From positions 1 through 18,914 of the forward strand of contig CALDLA010000090.1 of the NCBI GenBank assembly GCA_937898415.1: a stretch of DNA of 18,914 nucleotides, in the 5' to 3' direction. The DNA comes from an uncultured Prevotellaceae bacterium (GTDB lineage Bacteria > Bacteroidota > Bacteroidia > Bacteroidales > Bacteroidaceae). The notes below the pieces were generated by a model that was not told where the DNA came from, did not search any database, and was given only the letters and a program-made list of their open reading frames with translations. Position numbers and translations under genes: made by a program. Numbering within the stretch: the first letter of the stretch is position 1; every line of letters starts with the position of its first letter. Positions 1-5,975 of this stretch are shown here, one piece after another.

Positions 1-38
1 AGGTACGCTTGGTACCACCTAAGAAGTCATAGACACAT

Positions 39-52
39 GACTGAGTAGTTAC
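39..52 (+). repeat. 14-bp inverted match, left copy
   Basis: GACTGAGTAGTTAC here is the exact reverse complement of 18861-18874 near the other end of the window. The match does not extend on either side. Nothing else between 1 and 105 was recognised: there is no gene, only AT-rich sequence. It could be part of a dispersed repeat or of a mobile-element end, or a coincidence. Confidence 0.45.
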
Positions 53-105
53 GAATTCTGTAGTTTAACGTTTATCCGCCAGTCAGGACGGTAACACAAA
101 ACTAC

Positions 106-150
106 AAAAAAGCCCCTGAATAGCAATCGCATTCAGGGGTCAATTTTATT
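106..150 (-). terminator. Hairpin terminator, best on minus strand
   Basis: A perfect 9-bp stem (113-121 with 131-139, CCCCTGAAT/ATTCAGGGG) has a 9-nt loop. Read on the minus strand it is followed after one base by six T (106-111), the classic intrinsic terminator form. On the plus strand it is followed by a looser T-rich stretch (144-152), so it may work both ways. Its right arm overlaps the first unit of the 24-bp repeat array, which suggests it belongs to that element. Confidence 0.75.
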
Positions 151-213
151 TTGCCGCAGAGGGTCATTCATATTTTGCCCGTGAGGGTCAACATCGCTTG
201 CCATCGGGGGTCA
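137..213. repeat. 24-bp repeat array, IS21-end-like
   Basis: GGGTCA recurs at 137-142, 161-166, 185-190 and 208-213, with periods of 24, 24 and 23 bp. The first three units also carry a TTGCC block 14-15 bases after the GGGTCA. Read on the minus strand, each unit is TGACCC, a few variable bases, then GGCAA. Multiple spaced terminal repeats with outer TG ends are typical of IS21-family elements. I infer a transposon end whose outer tip is near 217, with the body to the left outside the window. No transposase reading frame is visible in 1-112. A regulator-binding array is the alternative. Confidence 0.55.
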
Positions 214-217
214 AACA

Positions 218-444
218 CGCTCGGCTTTTCCATATATATCATAAAGGAGAATTGACAAAAAATATACCCCCTACTGAAACGCTGAAACGCGAAACGCAGG
301 TCATCATGGTGATTTAACGTAAATAGCTAAAAATCAATGAAGTACAATATTCCTTAAACTACAGCACCTAAGATGCCGACCCTTGGAAAGGGCACAGAAT
401 GCATCAAATTACTGCTCTCAAAGGCCTCGAAAGACATGCATGAA
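218..444. other. Non-coding spacer with a GAAACGC triplet repeat
   Basis: No reading frame here looks like a gene. The only structure seen is three copies of GAAACGC at 276-282, 284-290 and 291-297. A 63-codon open frame starting at 373 has no recognisable domain and runs into the 56-bp repeat, so it is not called. Confidence 0.5.
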
Positions 445-500
445 CCCCTGTTTCCGATGTTTTCCCCTCACTTGGCGCACATATCACCGATGCATAATTT
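445..500. repeat. 56-bp direct repeat, copy 1
   Basis: This matches 640-695 at 52 of 56 positions without gaps. The shared core of 35 identical bases begins at 452 and contains CTCACTTGGCGCACATATCA. Both copies lie in small open frames read in the same phase. All four differences would change the amino acid, so there is no sign of selection on a peptide and a non-coding role is more likely. The family was not recognised. Confidence 0.85.
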
Positions 501-639
501 TGTTTTAAGGGGTTTAATTCCCCAATTATTGGAAACAAGAATCAAAGCGGACGCTTCAACGTAATATGTTAATCAGTCATTGCTATGTTACCATAGGCGG
601 TGCAGTTTTATTGGTTCAACATGATTGTTTCAGAACAAG
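501..639. other. Spacer between the 56-bp repeats
   Basis: About 139 bp separate the two repeat copies. Only weak inverted repeats are seen: GGGG/CCCC around 509-523, and CTATG/CATAG around 583-596. No gene or promoter was recognised. Confidence 0.4.
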
Positions 640-695
640 CCCCTGGTTCCGATGTTTTCCCCTCACTTGGCGCACATATCAGCGACGCAGAATTT
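640..695. repeat. 56-bp direct repeat, copy 2
   Basis: This is the second copy, 195 bp downstream of the first and in the same orientation, with four substitutions. It ends 22 bp before the 21-bp palindromic array. Confidence 0.85.
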
Positions 696-717
696 CAGTA
701 TCCTGACCGCAGTTGGG

Positions 718-800
718 TGGTTATTGGCAAATAACCTTGGGTTATTGTGCAATAATGCAGGGTTATTGAAGAATAACGCAGGGTTATTGCGCAATAAGGA
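718..800. repeat. 21-bp palindromic tandem array, four units
   Basis: Units start at 718, 739, 760 and 781 (21, 21, 21 and 20 bp), followed by a degenerate GGGTTGTTTG at 801-810. Each unit contains an inverted repeat, TTATT-N4-AATAA; the last is the perfect palindrome TTATTGCGCAATAA. Because 21 is a multiple of three, both strands read through as heptapeptide repeats (LLxNNAG on plus, NNPALxx on minus). These look like by-products of the DNA repeat. There are no CRISPR-like spacers. The array could bind a dimeric protein or form small hairpins. Confidence 0.85.
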
Positions 801-861
801 GGGTTGTTTGACTTTTCCTGATTTCAACGTTTTCTCCAGGGCAAGGAGATGGGAGTAAGGT

Positions 862-903
862 GGCACTAACGGGGAGTTTACCGGCACCTAACGGAGAGTT
901 TCC
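862..903. repeat. Short tandem duplication at a gene's 3' end
   Basis: Two imperfect 21-bp units (862-882 and 883-903) share GGCAC, TAACGG and GAGTTT blocks. The right unit contains the stop codon and last codons of the minus-strand gene at 888-1769. The left unit repeats that end in the 3' flank, out of frame. Confidence 0.6.
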
Positions 904-1769
904 TTCACGGCTTTGACCAGACTGGCCGAAGGCTGCGTCTCGCCGCTGAGGGGTATCAGGTACCAGCGGACGGTCCAGCTGAGTTGCTCGCCGGGAGCCA
1001 GCGTGGTGTAGGCTCCCTGGCTCTCAAGCTCGATGTAGGTCTTGCCTCGGTTCAGGTACACCTGAATCTCAGCCTCGTCGGGGGCGGGAGCACCAGCCTT
1101 GAGGTCTTCGAACTGTTTGATGAGCAGCAGACCGTTGTTGGCGTAGGCGAGCCATCCTGTTCCGTCGGCGTTGATCTTGCGGTTCTGCGGGGCTTCGTCG
1201 GTCTTGAACCATACGGCGCCATCCTGAGCCGTGAAGTTCATCAGGCCGGCGGGGGTGATGCCGTCCAACGGGGCATCGAAGAAGATGAGGCCGTCGGCGT
1301 TGGGTACGCGGGTAATCTCCCAGGGAGCCACCTTGCGGGTCTCGTCGGCCTCGTTCTTGATGGTATAGGTGATGACGATGGCACCCGCCTCGTCGTCGGT
1401 AGTAAAGGTCTTGCCTATCCGGTATTTCAGGCGTTCCGACACCTGGCTCTTGATTTCCAACCGGTTGTCGCTCAACTCAACGACGTCGTAGGCCATCTTG
1501 TCGTATTCGGGTACGGGCGGCCAGTTCCATTCCTTCTGCGGACTGGTCCAGAAGGTGCTGCCGAACGACTCGGGGAAGCGCGACTGCGAGATGACTTCGT
1601 CGTCCTTGTGTTTCAGCGACAGGATTTTGCCGCCCTTGCTGATGTTGACGCTCATGGTCATGTCGCCCGTCTTCAGCTGATATAGTTCGTCGTCGTTCTG
1701 AGCTTGTGCCGTTGTAGCGCTGAGGCCAACGAAGGCAACCGTAAGAAGTGATGTGATGATGTGTTTCAT
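888..1769 (-). CDS. Exported DUF4380-like protein
   Basis: This 293-residue protein begins with an export signal, a lysine followed by a hydrophobic run and AQA at about residues 21-23. The frame stays open for 14 codons upstream, but the ATG at 1769 puts the signal peptide at the N-terminus and lies downstream of the promoter, so it is preferred. The mature part is rich in beta strands. It resembles the DUF4380 family of Bacteroidetes envelope proteins, thought to have a galactose-mutarotase-like sandwich fold; family members have no established reaction that I know of. The motif WEITR and a C-terminal WTVRWYLIP segment are visible. The gene is divergent from the hydrolase at 1934 and shares its promoter region. 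The DUF assignment rests on sequence impression only. Confidence 0.8.
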   Translation of the reverse strand: MKHIITSLLTVAFVGLSATTAQAQNDDELYQLKTGDMTMSVNISKGGKILSLKHKDDEVISQSRFPESFGSTFWTSPQKEWNWPPVPEYDKMAYDVVELSDNRLEIKSQVSERLKYRIGKTFTTDDEAGAIVITYTIKNEADETRKVAPWEITRVPNADGLIFFDAPLDGITPAGLMNFTAQDGAVWFKTDEAPQNRKINADGTGWLAYANNGLLLIKQFEDLKAGAPAPDEAEIQVYLNRGKTYIELESQGAYTTLAPGEQLSWTVRWYLIPLSGETQPSASLVKAVKETLR

Positions 1770-1808
1770 TGCCGTAATTCTTTTTATTGGTAAATGGTTA
1801 TTCGGCTG

Positions 1809-1839
1809 CAAATATACAAATAATAATCCTTACTGCCAA
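1809..1839 (-). promoter_or_regulatory. Bacteroidetes promoter for the DUF4380-like gene
   Basis: On the minus strand the -7 box TATATTTG (1809-1816) is preceded by TTG (1837-1839) at a spacing of exactly 20 bases. The expected transcript start is about 1804, roughly 35 bases before the ATG. Confidence 0.7.
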
Positions 1840-1876
1840 CCTTTTGTTACATTATTGAAATAATCTGAAACATCTG

Positions 1877-1910
1877 TTGATGTGTCGAAAGGTATTTTTC
1901 CATAATTTTG
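1877..1910 (+). promoter_or_regulatory. Bacteroidetes promoter for the hydrolase gene
   Basis: The -7 box TAATTTTG lies at 1903-1910. The nearest TTG (1877-1879) is 23 bases upstream, longer than the 20 seen at the other promoters here. The ATG follows 23 bases after the -7 box. Confidence 0.6.
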
Positions 1911-1933
1911 CACCGATTTAAATATTACGTAAC

Positions 1934-2851
1934 ATGAGAACAATTAAAAATCTTTGCTCAACAGTAGTTTTGCTGATGCTGTGTGGCGTCTGCATGAGTT
2001 TCACAACTGAGGAAAAGTCGCGTGTCGTCGAGGACGGCGGAACGGGTCCCTACAAGGCCGTCATGAAGGAGGAAGCCTCGCTGGCTGCCCATACCGTGTT
2101 CGTGCCGCAGGACCTGTCGAAGTTCGGAAAGGATAAGCAACTGCCAGTCCTCGTATGGGGCAACGGCGCTTGTACCAACTCGCCCTGGGAGCACTACAAG
2201 TTCCTGAACGAGATTGCCTCCTATGGCTATATCGTCCTGTCTACAGGTTATATCCCGATGGACGAGCAGCCCTATCGCGGCCCGATGTCAACCACCGAGC
2301 AGCAGATAGAGTCCATCGACTGGGCCTTCGCTCAGAATGCTGACAAGAACTCGCCCTACTATCAGAAGATTGACACCAAGAATATTGCCGTTGCCGGTAT
2401 GTCGTGTGGTGGCCTGCAGACGCTCTACAACTGCGCCGACCCCCGCATCACAACGCTGATGGTCTGCAACAGCGGACTTTTCAACCAGCAGAATGCCGGA
2501 CAGGCGGTCGGCGGTATGCCGATGCCCCCGAAGGAAAAGCTGAAGGAGATTCACACCTCTATTATCTACATCCTGGGCGGCGAGACGGATATTGCCTATG
2601 GAAACGGTATGGACGACTTCCACCGCATCGAGCATGTTCCCGCCTGTGCCACGAACTTCCCCGTCGGACATGGCGGCACCTATCGTCAGCCTCACGGTGG
2701 TGAGTTCTCCGTTGTGGCCTTAGCCTGGCTGAACTGGCAGTTGAAGGGTGACCAGCAGGCCGCCAAGATGTTCAAGGGTGCTGACTGCGAACTGTCGAAG
2801 CGCGATAAATGGACGATTGAGAAGAACGCGAAGTTTGAGACGCTGAAGTAA
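1934..2851 (+). CDS. Exported alpha/beta hydrolase
   Basis: This 305-residue protein has an N-terminal hydrophobic signal (about residues 7-22, containing cysteines, so a lipoprotein is possible). The nucleophile elbow is GMSCG at 155-159, with Ser157 as the probable catalytic serine. An aspartate at 219 (GGETD) and a histidine at 246 (GHGG) fit the other two triad positions. A strand followed by WGNGAC (75-80) fits the oxyanion region. The layout resembles dienelactone hydrolase, chlorophyllase or polyester-hydrolase-like families, so an ester is the likely substrate, though which one cannot be told. The gene is divergent from the DUF4380-like gene and ends just before a strong terminator. 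The fold call is secure; the substrate is unknown. Confidence 0.88.
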   Translation: MRTIKNLCSTVVLLMLCGVCMSFTTEEKSRVVEDGGTGPYKAVMKEEASLAAHTVFVPQDLSKFGKDKQLPVLVWGNGACTNSPWEHYKFLNEIASYGYIVLSTGYIPMDEQPYRGPMSTTEQQIESIDWAFAQNADKNSPYYQKIDTKNIAVAGMSCGGLQTLYNCADPRITTLMVCNSGLFNQQNAGQAVGGMPMPPKEKLKEIHTSIIYILGGETDIAYGNGMDDFHRIEHVPACATNFPVGHGGTYRQPHGGEFSVVALAWLNWQLKGDQQAAKMFKGADCELSKRDKWTIEKNAKFETLK

Positions 2852-2853
2852 TC

Positions 2854-2893
2854 AAAACAAAATCCCCGAGCAAACACTCGGGGATTTTGTTTT
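2854..2893. terminator. Bidirectional terminator, 17-bp stem
   Basis: A perfect 17-bp inverted repeat (2854-2870 with 2877-2893) has a 6-base loop. The GC-rich inner part (TCCCCGAG/CTCGGGGA) is flanked by A/T-rich arms, giving a T-rich tail on either strand. It lies between the convergent ends of the hydrolase and cydB genes and should stop transcripts from both. Confidence 0.93.
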
Positions 2894-2894
2894 G

Positions 2895-4040
2895 TCAATA
2901 GGCGTGGTCCGTCTGTATTTCCTCCTTCGTCAGTTTCTTCTTGTCGATGGCCCGCCAACAGTAGACGATGTAGGCAAGGACGAAGGGCACAAGCAGCGAT
3001 ACATAGAACATGGTGCGTAGCGTGAACTCACTCGAACAGGAGTTCTGTAGCGTCAGCGACGACTGCAGGTCGGCCGTCGAGGGATAGTAAGCCGTATTGT
3101 TCCACGCGCAGCTGAGCAGCAGGGCCAGCACGGTGAGTACGGTGCCGATGCCTGCAGGCCAGATGCCGGCGTTGTAGTTCTTGTCCATGATAGTCTTGCC
3201 GATGCCAAAAAGCACCAGCACTACACCTATTAATAATAGGATGGTCAGGTACCACATGTCTAAGAAGTTGTTAAGATACTTGTAGGGCTCCATATAGATG
3301 ATTCCGTCGGCATTGACGGCATAACCGTCCTTCAACAGCAGGTGGACGAGGTAGGCCACGAACAGGACGAGGAAGGGAACGACGGCACCGATGAGCCGGA
3401 CACTACCGCGACTGCGGATGTCCTCGTCGTCGACATTGTTCATCACGTAGAGGATGCCCAACGTACGAGCCAGGAATACTACGGCGAAACCAAAGACCAA
3501 TACCCACGGATTGAGCAGGGCATCAAGACCGTGCGAAGCGTTGGCCCAGCGGCTAATGATGGGAGTCATCGCGCCTATGTCAATCATGTTGTTCTTCTCG
3601 ACGATGAAGTTCGAACCCTCGAAGAAGGTTGCCACAGCGCCACCCAGCAGCAGCGGGCCTACGATGCCGTTGAGGGTGAGGAAGAACTGGAACGTGCGGG
3701 GGCCAAGTATGTTTCCTATCTTGTTCTGGAACTCATAGCTGACTGCCTGCAGTACGAACGTGAAGAGAATGAGCATCCACAGCCAGTAGGCACCGCCGAA
3801 CGACGTCGAGTAGAACAACGGGAACGAGGCGAAGAAGGCACCGCCGAAGGTGACCAGCGTGGTGAATGTGAACTCCCACTTGCGGCCGGTAGAGTTGTAG
3901 ACGAGCCGCCGCCCTTCGTCCGTATAACCCAAGGAGCGGGCCGCGGAGTTGGCTCCCTGCACGAAGAGCAGGAATACTAATATTGCACCAAGGAGTGAAA
4001 CGATGAAACACCAGTAGTGCTGTAAGAATTCGTAGGTCAT
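2895..4040 (-). CDS. cydB: Cytochrome bd oxidase subunit II
   Basis: This 381-residue integral membrane protein with about nine hydrophobic segments is the usual length for CydB. CydB pairs with CydA to form the quinol oxidase that reduces oxygen to water with high affinity and builds proton-motive force. The segment RTLGILYVMNN (about 190-200) and the aromatic N-terminal half fit Bacteroidetes CydB. The E. coli motifs DGFDMG and HWDGNQVW (recalled from memory) are absent; the corresponding stretches read FVQGANS and GRKWEFTFTT. Its ATG overlaps the cydA stop by four bases (ATGA, 4037-4040), so translation is probably coupled. It is the last gene of the operon and ends at the 2854-2893 terminator. 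Confidence 0.95.
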   Translation of the reverse strand: MTYEFLQHYWCFIVSLLGAILVFLLFVQGANSAARSLGYTDEGRRLVYNSTGRKWEFTFTTLVTFGGAFFASFPLFYSTSFGGAYWLWMLILFTFVLQAVSYEFQNKIGNILGPRTFQFFLTLNGIVGPLLLGGAVATFFEGSNFIVEKNNMIDIGAMTPIISRWANASHGLDALLNPWVLVFGFAVVFLARTLGILYVMNNVDDEDIRSRGSVRLIGAVVPFLVLFVAYLVHLLLKDGYAVNADGIIYMEPYKYLNNFLDMWYLTILLLIGVVLVLFGIGKTIMDKNYNAGIWPAGIGTVLTVLALLLSCAWNNTAYYPSTADLQSSLTLQNSCSSEFTLRTMFYVSLLVPFVLAYIVYCWRAIDKKKLTKEEIQTDHAY

Positions 4041-5617
4041 AGTTCGGGTCCTTTCTTGATTTGTTTAAGCATGATGTTAATCTCGACTGCAAGCATAGTA
4101 GTGAAGAGAATGAGGAAGAGCAGGAACGTCAGGGCCACACTTCCAGCCTTCAGGTCGCTGACAGCCACCCATGTGGGCAGCATATCCTGGATGGTCCAGG
4201 GCTGACGGCCAAACTCAGCCACGAGCCAGCCGCTCTCCGAGGCGATGTAGCCCAATGGTATCAGGGCAATAGCCAGCCAATAGTGCCAGTCGGGCAGACG
4301 GGTGATGTCGTTGCCGTCGGCCTCCGTTTCGGGCAGAAGTCCAATGGTAGCCAACAGACGGCGTGTGAAGATGGTCAGGAACGGAATCTTGTAGGAAATC
4401 ACCAGCAACAGGGCGAAGTACAGGATGAACAGGCAACCCATGCCCACCATAATGCGGAACGCCCAGAAGTTGACGGCGATAGGCGGAACGGCCTGCTCCT
4501 TGTCCTTAATGTAGCCGTAGCCGAAGTACTTCATGTTGTCGTTAAGCGTAGCGAGGAGAGAGGAGAGTGTGGCTTCGTCGGCACCCTCGGCCTTACCCTT
4601 GCGATACGCGGCCAGCGCCTCAATAGCCTGTTGGCCGCGCTCCATCTTCTCGTCGATGGACGGTTCCGTCTTGCCGTCAGGCGTGGTGTAGCCGTTCAGC
4701 AGGTCGTTGATGCCCGGCACGTAGCCGTCGAAATCGTTGGTAGCCATGAACGAAAGGGCGTAGGGCACCTCAATGCCCTCAATTATCTTCAGTCCCTGTC
4801 CCGTACCACCGTCGTACAGCGCCTCCATCGCGGCCAGCTTCATGGGCTGTACCTCGGCTACGTCCTGTGCCGACTTATGTCCTGTAGCAGCAGCTAACAG
4901 GGCAGCGACGAGTCCTACCCAGGCACCAATCTTCAGGCTCTCCAACGCCATCTTCGTCTCGCGCCGCTTCATCAGGTACCAGCAGCTGACGCCTACGCAG
5001 AAGATGCCGCCGATGATCCAGGCCGACGTTACCGTGTGACAGAACTTGGAAACAGCGAAGGGCGACAGCGCCACCTCGGCAAACGATACCATCTCGTTGC
5101 GCATCGTGTCGGGGTTGAACTCACAGCCCACGGGATACTGCATCCACGCGTTGGCCACCAGAATCCACCAGGCAGAGATGGTGGCACCTAAGCCCGTCAG
5201 CCACGTTGAGGCGAGGTGGAAGCCCGGCGACACTTTCTTCCAGCCGAAGAACATGACGGCCACAAACGTCGACTCCATGAAGAAGGCCAGGATACCCTCG
5301 ACAGCCAGGGGCGCGCCGAAGATGTCGCCCACGAACCACGAGTAGTTCGACCAGTTGGTTCCGAACTCGAACTCCAGGATGATGCCCGTGGCCACGCCCA
5401 TGGCGAAGTTAATGCCGAAGAGCTTCTGCCAGAACTGGGCGGTAGTCTTCCAGAAGTCGTCCTTCGTACGATAGTAGCAGGTCTCCATGATGCCCATGAT
5501 GACCGCCAAGCCAAGCGTCAGGGGCACAAAGAGCCAATGGTAGATTGCCGTGAGTGCAAACTGCGCTCTCGACCAGTCGATGGTCCCGGCATCAATGTTT
5601 AATAGGATGTTTGTCAT
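4037..5617 (-). CDS. cydA: Cytochrome bd oxidase subunit I
   Basis: This 526-residue membrane protein is the heme-bearing subunit of the bd quinol oxidase. Visible counterparts of known E. coli residues are His27 (high-spin heme ligand region), Glu107 and Glu115 in GDIFGAPLAVEG and FFMEST, and His194 (KFCH) with Met390 (FRIM) as low-spin heme ligands. Lys260/Glu265 (KLAAME) lie in the quinol loop, and GRQPW is at 470-474. The hydrophilic stretch at about 255-375 is the Q-loop. All heme ligands are present, so the enzyme should be functional. The gene starts five bases after the DUF4492 stop and overlaps cydB by four bases. Confidence 0.97.
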   Translation of the reverse strand: MTNILLNIDAGTIDWSRAQFALTAIYHWLFVPLTLGLAVIMGIMETCYYRTKDDFWKTTAQFWQKLFGINFAMGVATGIILEFEFGTNWSNYSWFVGDIFGAPLAVEGILAFFMESTFVAVMFFGWKKVSPGFHLASTWLTGLGATISAWWILVANAWMQYPVGCEFNPDTMRNEMVSFAEVALSPFAVSKFCHTVTSAWIIGGIFCVGVSCWYLMKRRETKMALESLKIGAWVGLVAALLAAATGHKSAQDVAEVQPMKLAAMEALYDGGTGQGLKIIEGIEVPYALSFMATNDFDGYVPGINDLLNGYTTPDGKTEPSIDEKMERGQQAIEALAAYRKGKAEGADEATLSSLLATLNDNMKYFGYGYIKDKEQAVPPIAVNFWAFRIMVGMGCLFILYFALLLVISYKIPFLTIFTRRLLATIGLLPETEADGNDITRLPDWHYWLAIALIPLGYIASESGWLVAEFGRQPWTIQDMLPTWVAVSDLKAGSVALTFLLFLILFTTMLAVEINIMLKQIKKGPEL

Positions 5618-5621
5618 AATG

Positions 5622-5834
5622 TTATTGGTTTAAGATTTGAGTCGCCACGTAGCCTGCCTCGTCGCCCTGGGCGTGCTCCTTCAGGAAATTGGGAAAGAAG
5701 AACACCTTCAGCACGGCGAAGATGATGATCAGCTTGACAATAATGATGGCCCATAGTGTCCGTCCCAGTTTCATGTTGCGGAAACCGTCGTAATAGAGGT
5801 CGAACACCCGATAGGGCAGGCTGTCTTTCTTCAT
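5622..5834 (-). CDS. Small membrane protein of the bd oxidase operon (DUF4492)
   Basis: This 70-residue protein has one transmembrane helix at about residues 27-48, a basic N-terminal part and a polar C-terminus. It resembles DUF4492 proteins, short proteins encoded just upstream of cydA in Bacteroidetes. It is the first gene of the operon, four bases from cydA, which suggests a role in assembly or stability of the oxidase, comparable in size to small CydX-type subunits but not similar in sequence. The role is inferred from position. Confidence 0.85.
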   Translation of the reverse strand: MKKDSLPYRVFDLYYDGFRNMKLGRTLWAIIIVKLIIIFAVLKVFFFPNFLKEHAQGDEAGYVATQILNQ

Positions 5835-5866
5835 AGGCTCGGTAAAAGGATTACATTTTCAGAGTG

Positions 5867-5898
5867 CAAATATAGGTTTTTTCCTTGAAACTTCCAAA
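5867..5898 (-). promoter_or_regulatory. Promoter of the DUF4492-cydAB operon
   Basis: On the minus strand TTTG (5895-5898) precedes TATATTTG (5867-5874) with 20 bases between TTG and the -7 box. The expected start is about 5862, some 28 bases before the DUF4492 ATG. No operator was recognised. Confidence 0.75.
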
Positions 5899-5914
5899 CA
5901 ATCTCAAGAAATAT

Positions 5915-5945
5915 TTCTTACTTTCCCAAAGAATATGTATCTTTG
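5915..5945 (+). promoter_or_regulatory. Promoter of the patatin gene
   Basis: The -7 box TATCTTTG is at 5938-5945. At the 20-base spacing the upstream triplet is TTC (5915-5917), one base off TTG. The ATG lies 30 bases after the -7 box. It is divergent from the cyd operon promoter. Confidence 0.6.
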
Positions 5946-5975
5946 CACACGTAAATCATAAACAAACGAATCACG

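Noticed and set aside
373..564. 63-codon plus-strand open frame
   Set aside because: No domain or start context supports it, and it runs through the 56-bp repeat. Differences between repeat copies are all non-synonymous, unlike a conserved peptide.
718..810. CRISPR-like array
   Set aside because: The units are contiguous with no unique spacers, and no cas genes are nearby.
625..887. Small open frames on both strands with heptapeptide repeats (LLxNNAG / NNPALxx)
   Set aside because: Both are explained by a 21-bp DNA repeat that is a multiple of three. Neither has flanking sequence that looks coding.
3342..4897. Long plus-strand open frames opposite cydB and cydA
   Set aside because: CydA and CydB are unmistakable on the minus strand, and the opposing frames have no recognisable features.
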